Below, piece by piece: positions 41,401 to 51,612 of a stretch of 64,000 nt of DNA. This DNA comes from Scheffersomyces stipitis CBS 6054 (Eukaryota; Ascomycota; Pichiomycetes; Serinales; Debaryomycetaceae). The stretch is taken from positions 1,550,001 to 1,614,000 of the forward strand of contig NC_009046.1 in the NCBI RefSeq assembly GCF_000209165.1, read 5' to 3'. Positions within the stretch are counted from its first letter, which is position 1. Every line of letters starts with the position of its first letter. The notes beneath the pieces were generated by a model that had not been told where the DNA came from, made no database searches, and worked only from the letters and a program-made list of their open reading frames with translations. A program made the translations under genes and the position numbers.

Positions 41401-43415
41401 TATTGAGGTAATTTATTATACACCTAATTGCATTGGACTTGGGATTTTCACTCTTATTTATAATTACCCACCAAAAGGCATTATTCGAGCTAACAATAGA
41501 AGAAAACAATTTCAGTCCTAAATTTTTACAATCAATTATTTGGAAAAGTGAAGCTGTTATCGGCAGTGTCTGGAGAACTGCATGGTCTAATTACCATATA
41601 CCTTTCAAGTATAAAATTCCACGATTCGGTATATACATTTTGCACTCTGAATTTAGCGGACCGGTATTCGGCATATTTCGCCGCGTTCTTTCTTTTTGGA
41701 AATGAGCTCCTACTTTGAAAAAGCATCAATTCTTCAACAGATACACAATTTCTCATCCCGGATAGCAAAAAAATTGTTTTTAGGATGCTATGTTTCGGCG
41801 ATATGATATCTAGAATCGGATCTATCATCGAATATCTCTGAAAAAAAGAAAATGTCTGTATTTCGATGACATTATTTTTTGGTTGTAATACAAAAAAATA
41901 TCTGAATCAGTGGCTGCAATATAATCTGTAAATTGCAGACTGATTTCTTTGCATATTCTTTACTGTAATCGCAAATAATTTGCATCGAATCTGGGAATTA
42001 CTTTCTTGGGTAATTGCGGGCGAGTTTGTTCATGAACTTGGGCTTCAGTACCGCGTATTCTGCAAGTTCTATAAGATTCCTGTTATGGAGGGTTTTGATT
42101 TCCTTATCATTGCTATCTATTGGCCCCTGCTCAATCCGAACAATTTCGCAACTCTTTTTACAGAAACTTTTTTCACCGTAGTAGTCATTCCTTGAAATGC
42201 CTCCTTAAATGATCCAGTTAAGGAGTGCTTTTTGGGGTGCATTTTGTGTTCACAAATGGGTAAATCTCTACCGAAATCCCTTTTGAGTGGTTGTGTGGCA
42301 TTGAATGTTACCGAAGTGTCGGTGAATCTCACTTTGTGACCTTATCTACAGTTTATTAGGATATTGACTCAAATATTATAAATTGACATAGTGTGTACAA
42401 ATAGAAAAAGATAACCTGGAAGACACGTTGAAAGAAATGAGATCAACCCAATTAAGAATTCTGTTGATTGAAAAGAAGCACATTTAGAATGTGTTAAAGA
42501 TTAGATTGATAATTTTTAAAAGTTTCTGACAAGATATCCATTCTATTGTGTCTCCTTGTGTTCATTTGCGAAGTGATGTGAGTATTCGGATGTGTCTTGA
42601 TCTCTAAGATTGCAAAAGGAACTTAGAAAGATTTCAAAATAGGGGATTTCATCAATATAGGTATTTTAATACACTTGCAATTGAACTGCTGTAACCATTG
42701 GATTGCGAGAAAATTGTCAACTTTAAAAAGTCAGTTTCTCTAATTATTGAATGTGAATTTCATGATTGAACACTTCAATGTCCCAATTCCATGTACACTA
42801 ATTCTCATGGAGTTATAGAATCAATCAGGTTACAAAATGTCTTGAAGGGTTTTGAAGCTAAGATTTTCTTAGAGATAATCAAATTTTGTTACTTTAGCAC
42901 AAATTCTCTCAAAAAATCAAAGCTATAAAGTCAATTAAACTTTACACAATGATACCATTACAAATAGAAGTTAATGAAACCGCTTTTAAGAATAGTAACA
43001 ATTTCCAACTCCTTGCCCCATAATTCGCCCAAATACCGGTTTTAGAACTGCTGCACCTTCATGACAACGCTCGGTAATGCAACGGCACAGTTGCAAAATG
43101 ACACAATTCCTGCACTTACACACCAATAGAGACTCTTGCGCAACTTCCGGACACCACCGGAATACAGTTTGGCTGAGCTGTGAAGTAATGGATACTCTCC
43201 AAGCGACAGTTGTTAAACAAATTCAATTCATTTACCTCTTTCTTTCGTTTGATTTTCCAGTCAATTGTTTAAGAATATTATACGCAATTTCGGAGTCTTA
43301 CACGGGACGTCAGACTATCCTTCCAACCGTGTGTGTCTATTAACTACTGTCTTGTTCCTTACATCCGTCTGTGCCGTGGTACACTCTACACTATTTCTGA
43401 AGACAACACAATAGC
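41401..43415. other. Long divergent intergenic region, permease/BAR-SH3 gene
   Basis: 2,015 bases, the longest gene-free span. It has the CGG cluster on the permease side and a TGCAACGGCACAGTTGCA near-palindrome at 43078-43095. Frames at 41433-41705, 41980-42195 and 43077-43343 are short and unrecognised; I do not call them. No centromere-like or tRNA feature was seen. Confidence 0.5.
41627..41819. promoter_or_regulatory. Cluster of CGG/CCG triplets upstream of FUR4-like permease
   Basis: CGG occurs at 41627, 41657, 41662, 41669, 41759, 41796 and 41817, and CCG at 41661, 41681 and 41758, within 200 bases of otherwise AT-rich DNA, about 230-420 bases upstream of the permease start. CGG triplets are half-sites for Zn2Cys6 regulators such as those controlling pyrimidine or purine uptake. 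41657 and 41669 form a direct pair with nine bases between. Confidence 0.4.
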
Positions 43416-45332
43416 ATGTCAGTTGGGAAACTCAAAAAGGGGTTGACGGAGTTCGGGTCCAGTGTAAAGGACACAGTCGTATCTGTCTCAGATACTGTGA
43501 CTACGGTCAGAATTCACAGGGACTACGACAAGGACGACGAGCTCATTGAACACTACAAACATGACTTGAGCAAGGCAAAGCTGGGATTAAGCTACATCGC
43601 CTCACAACAGAAGAAAATGGCTCTGAGTCACTGGGGAAAGCTTTTTAAGCTCAACATACGAATTGTAGAACACTTTATTCAGCTTTTAGGAACAGACTCT
43701 CTCAGCTTCAAAGGTATTGAGGATTACTACCATGACTTCGACAAGTTCCAGGCCACAGAAGAAATACCCATGGTACATCCCAAAGAGAGGCAGTTTCTCA
43801 TAGAAAGTGTTCATCTGGAGTTGGTCAACTACATGAGCTCGTTGCAACAGGGAAAGTTTAAAATCACTCAGGACTGGGACATTCATGAAAAGAGTCTCAA
43901 GCTTAGAATTACAGAAATGAACAAACATATCAGCGATACGCTAAAGTTGATCAAAAAGAGAAACAAGAAGAAAACTAACTATATCAAGACTGAGCACAAG
44001 ATTTCCAAGTTAATGAAGAAGACGGCACCGCTCGAGACAAAGGAGCAGGACCAGTTGAACACTCTCGAGTCTTCATTAAAGGAAGAAGAAAAGGAATACA
44101 CAAAGATCAACGACAAACTCAAGTCCATCTTGCCTCATGTAATTTCGTTTTTGGATGAGTTCGTAGAGAATATCACCAAGATCATATTGTGCAAGCAGGT
44201 GGAAACATACAAGGAAATTGCGCAAATGCTCGATTACTTCTGTACTTTCCACGGCTTTTTGGACACTTCCGGAGATCCGCATAACAAAATCCAGTCTTAC
44301 GAGGATATAATCAGTAAATGGGAAGAGGCTACGACTCCAACTAGATTGCAAATCGAATCCTTTATCTCCATCATCTACGACAAGAAACCAGAGTTGATAG
44401 ATACTGAGATCGACGAAAAGGATAAAACGCTGTCTGCTGCAAAGATGTGGAACAAGATCACAGACAAGGTTGTAGAAAAGAAACACACTGTCAAAACGAA
44501 GGATCATGTGAACGGAATCTTCAACGACTATTTGTCTGTTGATCCACTCCAGGCTTTTCTTCAGAACAATGACCCCAACAGTAACATCTCGGAGACGTAT
44601 CATCCGTCCAAGGTGGTCGATGTAGATGATGTCTATATTCCTAAACCTGTTACTGCGCCAGTAATTTCACCTAAACTACCACCAAGAGTCAACACCGCTC
44701 ACAGCTCTAAACCTTTGCCTACCGTCGCGGCCAATAAAGTCACTACCCCATTGCCACCCCTTCCACCTGACAGATTTGTTTACAACAGTAACTTCTCGCG
44801 CAGTGATTCCTTGGACTCAATTCATTCTGATAACGAGTCAATCATATCTGATTCTTCTTCCCACAGTACTACTTCTCTTGTCAGTGACATACTCCTTCAC
44901 AATGCCTCCGCTGATGTTGTGAACAAGCACTTGAAGAAGGTCTATAATTCGTCTAAGAATGACATCAAGTATTCTCCTATTCCAGAGAGATTTGCTGATT
45001 TGGATATACCTCCCGCAACAGATGATCTTATATTCCAAAAGACCACTACTGTAACCTATAAGTTGCACGAGTTCAACAAGTTCTTCGACAAAATTATCGC
45101 ATTGTCAGATTCGATGCAATTGGATCGACGTGTTTTGGAGGCTAAATATGATTTTCCTGGTATCGAGCCGGGTGACTTGTCTTTCAAAACAGGCGACAAG
45201 ATCGAAATCATCTTTGACTTTCAGTCCATCGACACTTTATATAGTAATGACCAGAAGAACTGGTTGATTGGCGCCTCCAAGTTCGGCCAAGACCATTTCC
45301 GGATTGGATTTGTTCCAAGCAATTACTTCTAG
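43416..45332 (+). CDS. BAR-SH3 protein, Rvs167-like
   Basis: A 638-residue protein. The N-terminal part (about 1-265) is a helical BAR domain: SVSDTVTTVRIHRDYD near residue 25, and long Lys/Glu-rich helices at about 150-250. A Pro/Ser-rich linker (about 400-480, with PPLPPDRF and KLPPRV pieces) leads to a C-terminal SH3 domain with AKYDFPGIEPGDLSFKTGDKIEI and NWLIG...GFVPSNYF. This is the architecture of amphiphysin-type Rvs167, which with Rvs161 shapes endocytic necks. The sequence seems too divergent to be the main Rvs167, so a clade paralogue (Candida species have several RVS167 genes) is more likely. Confidence 0.83.
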   Translation: MSVGKLKKGLTEFGSSVKDTVVSVSDTVTTVRIHRDYDKDDELIEHYKHDLSKAKLGLSYIASQQKKMALSHWGKLFKLNIRIVEHFIQLLGTDSLSFKGIEDYYHDFDKFQATEEIPMVHPKERQFLIESVHLELVNYMSSLQQGKFKITQDWDIHEKSLKLRITEMNKHISDTLKLIKKRNKKKTNYIKTEHKISKLMKKTAPLETKEQDQLNTLESSLKEEEKEYTKINDKLKSILPHVISFLDEFVENITKIILCKQVETYKEIAQMLDYFCTFHGFLDTSGDPHNKIQSYEDIISKWEEATTPTRLQIESFISIIYDKKPELIDTEIDEKDKTLSAAKMWNKITDKVVEKKHTVKTKDHVNGIFNDYLSVDPLQAFLQNNDPNSNISETYHPSKVVDVDDVYIPKPVTAPVISPKLPPRVNTAHSSKPLPTVAANKVTTPLPPLPPDRFVYNSNFSRSDSLDSIHSDNESIISDSSSHSTTSLVSDILLHNASADVVNKHLKKVYNSSKNDIKYSPIPERFADLDIPPATDDLIFQKTTTVTYKLHEFNKFFDKIIALSDSMQLDRRVLEAKYDFPGIEPGDLSFKTGDKIEIIFDFQSIDTLYSNDQKNWLIGASKFGQDHFRIGFVPSNYF

Positions 45333-45382
45333 AGTATTGACATTAGTTATTTGACTTCAGTTATATACATACATACATATAT

Positions 45383-46819
45383 TTAATCAATCTCACAATC
45401 GAGAAGATCGAACAACGAACCCAACACTTTTTCGGCGTCCGCTCTAACCCCATTATGAAAGAATTCACTGGAGATATACTGCTTCAAGTTTCCATTACCC
45501 TTAAACACTTCTTTCTTAACCGCTCTAGTCAAGTCGAAATCAACAAATTGGTCGTAGACGTAAGTAGCTGACACAATTGGAACCTTGGTTTCATACAACC
45601 TTTTAGCATCGTACAAGGAGCTCCATTCTTTATTGTTGTGAAGAGCATAAGCAAGCTCCTTGAATTTCTTCAATTCAGCAAAATCTTCGTACAACGACTT
45701 ATAGACCATTTCGCCGGTGAAGTAAACTTCGTGGTCTGAGTCCTCGCTGAAGACAAATTTCGTGTTTTCTGTAGCGTATCTTAATCTATCGCTACTCCAT
45801 TCACTCAGCTTCTTTCCCAATCCAGTTCCATCACAGTAAATTGCTTCGAGGAACAACGGGTAAATGACATTTGTATCGAAAGTAGAGTCGTTCTGAACTT
45901 CATTAAGGATCTGATAAGTGGGGAATCCGAAAGTCGACAAGTCGTAGTCGAACTTTACTACCAATTGATGAATATGATCAGTTCCTCCGCTAGCACCAAA
46001 CAACAATCCCAACTGCTGGAAACGTTCTACGCTCAAATTGCCACCGTTAGGAAGAGTGACTTTGTTTTTGGAGAGATACGTGAGAATATTTCTAACTTTT
46101 AGTTTGTCCTGAGGGTATTTATCGTAATAATGTTCGTTTCTTTCTCTGGTTCGGGCATAGGTTGCCGAATGAACATCGTCCGGTGAGAAGTTGATTGGAG
46201 GAACACCACCAGTGACCAACACTTCCTTCAATGAAGTATCATATTTGGACAAATAGGTGAATGACGTGAATCCCCCATACGATTGCCCTAATAGCGACCA
46301 TTTTTCAATGCCCAATGCTTTTCTCACAAATTCGTAATCTTCCACTATAGAATCGGCTCTGAAGTTGACGATAAACTTTAACTGTCTAGAAGCATATTCT
46401 TCCTTCAGTTCGCCATTTATCTGTGGAAGTAAATGGCTGAAAGTACCCACTTCTAAGGGTGTAGAAAGGCCTGTTCCTCTTTGATCCAAAAAGAGAATTT
46501 GGTACCCTCTATCCAACAAGACCTTGGTGAAGGCAGTACTCGATAACGGCACACCACAGGGAAACCCGGGACCACCTTGAACATAGCAGATTATCTTGGG
46601 CTTTTCTGGTAGAACCAAATTCGTCTTAGCTTCTGGAAATACGCGGACATCGTGCAACTTTTCATCATACTTCTGGGTGATATTTGCTACAACATATATT
46701 TCCTTTACAGTGCAACCGGGAATTTCAACCCCAGAATACGAGAGAGGAACTTGGAATTTGAGTCTGTAGTTGACAATGTCCTTAACACGGAAAAAATCTA
46801 CAATTTCATACGAAACCAT
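45383..46819 (-). CDS. Prolyl aminopeptidase-like alpha/beta hydrolase (peptidase family S33)
   Basis: A 478-residue alpha/beta hydrolase. Motifs: VQGGPGFPCG near residue 81 (oxyanion region, with QGGPG in place of the common HGGPG), FLDQRGTGLSTP at about 110-121 (family hallmark), the nucleophile elbow LLGQSYGGF with Ser at about residue 180, and a C-terminal His in FFHNGVRADAE near 460. The family removes N-terminal proline from peptides; substrate and place are not evident here. The frame opens upstream at a TTG, and the start used is the first ATG. Apart from the Q-for-H change nothing is odd. Confidence 0.85.
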   Translation of the reverse strand: MVSYEIVDFFRVKDIVNYRLKFQVPLSYSGVEIPGCTVKEIYVVANITQKYDEKLHDVRVFPEAKTNLVLPEKPKIICYVQGGPGFPCGVPLSSTAFTKVLLDRGYQILFLDQRGTGLSTPLEVGTFSHLLPQINGELKEEYASRQLKFIVNFRADSIVEDYEFVRKALGIEKWSLLGQSYGGFTSFTYLSKYDTSLKEVLVTGGVPPINFSPDDVHSATYARTRERNEHYYDKYPQDKLKVRNILTYLSKNKVTLPNGGNLSVERFQQLGLLFGASGGTDHIHQLVVKFDYDLSTFGFPTYQILNEVQNDSTFDTNVIYPLFLEAIYCDGTGLGKKLSEWSSDRLRYATENTKFVFSEDSDHEVYFTGEMVYKSLYEDFAELKKFKELAYALHNNKEWSSLYDAKRLYETKVPIVSATYVYDQFVDFDLTRAVKKEVFKGNGNLKQYISSEFFHNGVRADAEKVLGSLFDLLDCEID

Positions 46820-47522
46820 GCTGACCAACAGAAATTGAGTCTCAATTTAGAGCAATTGAGGAATCGATGAAGAAGAGCTCTAAGAGATTGCTGAAAAATC
46901 GGAACGTTGGTCGTATGGTTGAATGGCTCTGCTTATGTCAGCACATCACAGACGGTCTGGCAACGCTTATTCTGTGCGACTATTAACTGAGTTGAGTGTT
47001 AATATTGAATAGAAACTCGACAGTTTTCTTAACTTTGAAAACCAAGAGCTGCTCAATTTTAGGAGTTTTTCTAAAAAGTTGGAAGCTGAAAGCTTTCTAC
47101 TGATTGCTGTTTCAATTAGTGATAGCTATGATACACCGGGTTGTGTACAGAGCAATATCAATTTAGAAACGGTTTCAACTTCCCAGTAAAATCTTACCAT
47201 TCTTCTAGGGAGATCAGATTCAACATTCCATCTATTCTAAACCTATACTGCTCCAGAAATTCGCAGCCAGAGAGAGGGAGCAGTTGTTTCGCAGCAATTG
47301 CCAACTCCAAAAATCAATTGCAGGTTATATTGCGGAATAATTCATTATTAATCTGCACAAAAATTCTATTTACCAGACGCGTAACATTATTATGCAAATC
47401 AAATGCAAAATAAAGTGATCCAAACCACCAACGCTTTTCTTTCTTTCTTTCTTACTAAGTAACAACATATTCTTCATTCCTTAATCAGGCAGTTACTAGC
47501 TTTAGTAAGACGCATTTCTACC
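46820..47522. other. Divergent promoter region aminopeptidase/PDS5
   Basis: 703 bases. It contains an MluI cell-cycle box 140 bases before PDS5 and a TTCT tandem run at about 47435-47452. The open frame at 47141-47413 has no recognisable content. Confidence 0.5.
47377..47382. promoter_or_regulatory. MluI cell-cycle box (ACGCGT) upstream of PDS5
   Basis: ACGCGT 141-146 bases upstream of the PDS5 start; a second copy lies inside the first codons (47526-47531). MBF binds this motif to drive G1/S genes, a class that includes cohesin factors. The hexamer also occurs elsewhere in the window by chance. Confidence 0.5.
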
Positions 47523-50500
47523 ATGACGCGTTCCTCTTCAAGAGCTTCTAAACAGCTGCTCTTGTTTAACAAGCCAATTCTTCCCACCGTTAAGGAACCC
47601 ATATCCACCAAAGAACTACTCATACGACTTCAAGCTTTAAGTGACGAGTTTTCAACTCTAGACCAAGAGAATATCGATGTGGACTCCCTCAAGCAGTTCC
47701 AGTCCGATTTAATTAACAAGAAATTGCTTTGCCATGCAAACGCTGGAGTCCAGGCTTATGTCTGTTGTGCTCTAGCAGATGTTCTCAGAATTACAGCACC
47801 AAACGCTCCGTTTACGGCTTCTCAGCTTTCGGAATTGTTTAGGGGATTTTTCCGTCAGTTCAAACGTCTTGCTGATTCTGAAAATGCATACTTTCACCAA
47901 CAATGTTACATCTTGAAACGTTTGGCTGAAGTCAGATCCATCATTCTCATCACAGACTTGCCCGATTCCGAGCAATTGGTAGAATTGGCCTTCGACACGT
48001 TTTACAGTTTGGCCACAAAGGATTTCCCTACTAAAATCGAGCCGTTGGCAGGTGACATTCTCGCCGAAATCGTGTCTGAAGCTGAAGTCATCTCTCAGAA
48101 AGTGTTGAAATTGATATTGAACAAGTTCCTTACTGCCAATGACTCGACCAGTATCTCAGCTATAACGACGAACACTGCCTACAACTTCTCGATCCAAATA
48201 TGCGAGTTGAATTTGGACAGAATGTCGAGACTTGTAGCTCAATACTTCTCAGAATTGTTGTACGATAGTAGTAATACACAAACGGCAGATTTAGGAAAAG
48301 AGACAGAGAAGTACTCCAATGCTCACAGCAACCTCCATAAGATCCACAATCTTTCTGTTCAGATATGGAAAAGTATACCTGAACTTTTGTCTTCTGTTAT
48401 GGGACTTATCGACGACGAATTGAATGCAGATGATGAAAAGATCAGAATTTTGGCTACTGAAACTATAGGGCAAATGATCGGCTCCACTTCTCTAAGTTCG
48501 TCTGTTTCTGTGACGAAGGTCAACTTTTTCATTTTCCATAGGGAAACATGGGCCAATTGGCTTAAAAAGACAACAGACGTATCGCCTGCTGTCAGAGCCA
48601 AGTGGGTAGAACAAGTTCCAGGAATCATTGGCTCCTCCAGCTCATCTACTACAGAAGTGAATAACGCACTATGTGGTTGTCTTCACAAATGCTTGTTAGA
48701 TACGGATGAAAGAGTCAGAGCAGCTGCTTGTAAGAGTATAGAATCCGTTCTGTTCGAGAATTTCACGAATAGACTTTGTAACAAAAGCATCTTGCAAACA
48801 TTGTCACATTTGACTAGAGAGAAAAACCCCAAAATCAGGAATAGTGCAATAAGCATTTTCAGCTCATTGTACGATAATTACGAGCAAACAGTAGTCAAGA
48901 ACCAAGTAGTTAACTTTGGATCTCACAGCGAAAATGAGGCTACTGTCTTACAGAGGTTCATATCACAAGACATCCCTAATCAGCTTTTGTCTCTAATGTA
49001 TATTAATGATCCTGGTATCAACCATGTTGTGGATATCAGTATTTATGACAAGCTATTACCAATTTCAGAAAGCAACACTGTGAAGAGAGTAGCAAGAATT
49101 GCAAAGTTCTTTGGCAACTTGGACTCCAAAGGTAAGCAGTCGTTTATTGCTGTGAACAAAAGACAACAACAAGTCTCCAAAGTATTGCAATCATTTGTGG
49201 AAACGGCCGAAGCCTACAGCAAATTAGGTTCAAATTTGGAAGATAAGGAAAATGCCAGTATCTCCAAGTCTGACGAAAGACCGAAGCTCACTAGTAAACT
49301 TCAAAAGATAATAGAATGGATTTGTGTTTCGTTTCCTGATGGTTTGAATACTTTTGCATGTCTTGAAAGATTCTATAAAATTAAAAAGACAAGATTCTTC
49401 TACTTGATGAAATTGTGTATTTCGCCAGAATCTGATTATAATACAGTGAGAAATTCATTCAAGGAATTGTTGTTGAAATTGAGTGACAACAAAAACATTC
49501 GTTTGGAAGGTGAAAGAAATAATATTTCTACTAATGATATGGTTAGCAACTTCAAGTTGTTGATGTTGAGGTCATCGCTTTTGATCTTCAACAAATCCAA
49601 TATCCCTGAATTGATAAACTATTCGAGAGATCCTAAACATGAATTGAATTCTTCGTCCAACGAGATTTTAGAACAGATATCGAACACCGTTCCAGAAGTA
49701 TTTAAGTACCACATTGATGCCTTGACTGAGTTAATAACCGAAAACAAAGAATCAAGCACACCTAGATCACACAATCTTAGAACTATATATCAATTCATCA
49801 AGAAGTTCCCTACTATGTATCCAAAGGATATTGCATTCACTGAAGCCTTGAAGAAGATTTCTACAACCGGAACTCCCCGTGAAGCCAGATATTCAACTAA
49901 GATCCTCGGTTTGAGCTCCAAGAAGGAATTGTACGCATCTGCTATCGTAAGTCTGATTTATCCTTTAGACACCAGTCACGCAAACTTTGCAACTCATCTT
50001 TCTGCAATATCTGAATTATTCACAATATGCCCATTCTCCATCCAGGAGGAGGCAAGTGAGATTACTTCACTTTTAATTAAGAAAATCTTTTTGAATAATA
50101 GAGAAATCAACGAAGAAGCCATAAAAACGGAAGGTGAATGGATAGACGATGAGACCTTGGACTTGAAGTATAAGTCGCATGCTACTTTATACGAGAAGTT
50201 GCTTGGGTTAAGATTATTGGTGAACAGACTAAAAGGCTTAATTCAAGAAGAGGGTACACTTTCTGACATAGCAAAAGAAGATATCAGCAGTAATGCACAA
50301 CCAGTACTCAAGTTATTAATGTCATTTATTGGAAATTCAGGTGAAATTATCAACAAGAATTCTCCAACTTGGCCAACTCCAGAATTGTACAAGCTGAAAC
50401 TCCGTCTTGTGGCAGGTCTCAATTTACTCAAACTTGCAAAATATCCACTTTACAGTGAATTGATATTGTCAACCACCTTAAGAAAGCTTAGTTTCTTATT

Positions 50501-51398
50501 AACAGACTCCAGTTATGACGTGAGGTCACAATTTTTGAATAGTTTGCAAAGAAAGTTGGCCGATGAACTTATTTCTGAAAGATTTTTGGCTCTTATATTC
50601 TTCTCAGCTATGGAACCTTCCAACGAGTTGAAGAATAACAGTATTATGTGGATTAAGTCTCTTTACAGAAGACAGGAATCTAAAGATAGTATTAAGTTTG
50701 AAAAGACATTAGTTCGTATAGTACAAATTCTTGCTCATCATGAACAATTTCTTTCCTTCTTACATCTGGAAGTGGGCACGGAAGATGAAAAACAAATCAA
50801 GGCGTACACTTTTGCTATGAAGTTTCTCACCTTCTATATTACTATGATTGCAAAATCAGAAAACATCTCGCTTCTTTACTATTTCGCTAGCAGAATCAAA
50901 CAACATCGAGACGCTACAATCGACTCGGAACTCTACGAGGAAGATGAAATGGTAGAAACTGTTCTCAATTTATACCGAGTTGCAGAATTAGCACAATTAA
51001 TAATCAAGGAATACTCAGATCAGAAGAACTGGCCAATGCAGACATGGCAGGGAAAGCTTAAATTGCCAGCTGACATCTACGCTCCCATGACAAGTGTCAC
51101 CGAAGTGCAAAGAGTTATCACCAAAGTGTTTATTCCAGATAAAATTCAGTTGGACCTCAAGGGTCCAATTAGAAAAAGATTGTTCGGTACTGGAACCAAG
51201 AGGAAGTCCACTGTTGTTTCAGGAGGTATCGCTACAAAGAAGGTTAAAGCAATATCTGCCCACAAGCCAAAGAAGAGTGCGCCCCCAATAAAGAAGACGG
51301 CAGCACCTTCTAGAAAGAGTTCTCGTTCAACGAAGAAGGTGAGTTACGCAGAAGAGATATCTGGCTCTGATCTGAGTTACGATGAGGAAGACTTCTAG
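47523..51398 (+). CDS. PDS5: Cohesin regulator Pds5
   Basis: Pds5 binds cohesin and controls its stable loading and release through Eco1, Wpl1 and Scc1. The 1,291-residue protein (S. cerevisiae 1,277) is an all-helical HEAT-repeat protein. The family's N-terminal block appears as SDLINKKLLCHANAGVQAYV and CCALADVLRITAPNAPF (about residues 60-105), followed by FRGFFRQFKRLAD. HEAT repeats with DTDERVRAAACKSIE and KNPKIRNSAIS-type sequence lie near 395-450. The C-terminal 90 residues are very basic, with a final acidic Ser patch (GSD, CTG codon, SYDEEDF). No frame problems. Confidence 0.94.
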   Translation: MTRSSSRASKQLLLFNKPILPTVKEPISTKELLIRLQALSDEFSTLDQENIDVDSLKQFQSDLINKKLLCHANAGVQAYVCCALADVLRITAPNAPFTASQLSELFRGFFRQFKRLADSENAYFHQQCYILKRLAEVRSIILITDLPDSEQLVELAFDTFYSLATKDFPTKIEPLAGDILAEIVSEAEVISQKVLKLILNKFLTANDSTSISAITTNTAYNFSIQICELNLDRMSRLVAQYFSELLYDSSNTQTADLGKETEKYSNAHSNLHKIHNLSVQIWKSIPELLSSVMGLIDDELNADDEKIRILATETIGQMIGSTSLSSSVSVTKVNFFIFHRETWANWLKKTTDVSPAVRAKWVEQVPGIIGSSSSSTTEVNNALCGCLHKCLLDTDERVRAAACKSIESVLFENFTNRLCNKSILQTLSHLTREKNPKIRNSAISIFSSLYDNYEQTVVKNQVVNFGSHSENEATVLQRFISQDIPNQLLSLMYINDPGINHVVDISIYDKLLPISESNTVKRVARIAKFFGNLDSKGKQSFIAVNKRQQQVSKVLQSFVETAEAYSKLGSNLEDKENASISKSDERPKLTSKLQKIIEWICVSFPDGLNTFACLERFYKIKKTRFFYLMKLCISPESDYNTVRNSFKELLLKLSDNKNIRLEGERNNISTNDMVSNFKLLMLRSSLLIFNKSNIPELINYSRDPKHELNSSSNEILEQISNTVPEVFKYHIDALTELITENKESSTPRSHNLRTIYQFIKKFPTMYPKDIAFTEALKKISTTGTPREARYSTKILGLSSKKELYASAIVSLIYPLDTSHANFATHLSAISELFTICPFSIQEEASEITSLLIKKIFLNNREINEEAIKTEGEWIDDETLDLKYKSHATLYEKLLGLRLLVNRLKGLIQEEGTLSDIAKEDISSNAQPVLKLLMSFIGNSGEIINKNSPTWPTPELYKLKLRLVAGLNLLKLAKYPLYSELILSTTLRKLSFLLTDSSYDVRSQFLNSLQRKLADELISERFLALIFFSAMEPSNELKNNSIMWIKSLYRRQESKDSIKFEKTLVRIVQILAHHEQFLSFLHLEVGTEDEKQIKAYTFAMKFLTFYITMIAKSENISLLYYFASRIKQHRDATIDSELYEEDEMVETVLNLYRVAELAQLIIKEYSDQKNWPMQTWQGKLKLPADIYAPMTSVTEVQRVITKVFIPDKIQLDLKGPIRKRLFGTGTKRKSTVVSGGIATKKVKAISAHKPKKSAPPIKKTAAPSRKSSRSTKKVSYAEEISGSDLSYDEEDF

Positions 51399-51612
51399 TG
51401 TGTGTCTTATAGATTGCAATTAAATATATTGATATGTATAATTATAATACAAGATATTATTGGTGAGCTGTATTAATAAATATTTGTATGCTTACAGAAC
51501 GTTCCAGTATATGTTACTAGAGTACTGATTAAGGTATATAGTTAAACTACATCAGCATAGTTTCAAAGAGATAATGGAACTCTGTTGGTGTGCAGTTGTT
51601 ACTATCAATGTG

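Noticed and set aside
41401..43415. Long gene-free span as a possible centromere or mobile element
   Set aside because: No repeats, LTR ends, integrase or transposase remnants or tRNA cluster seen; length alone is not evidence.
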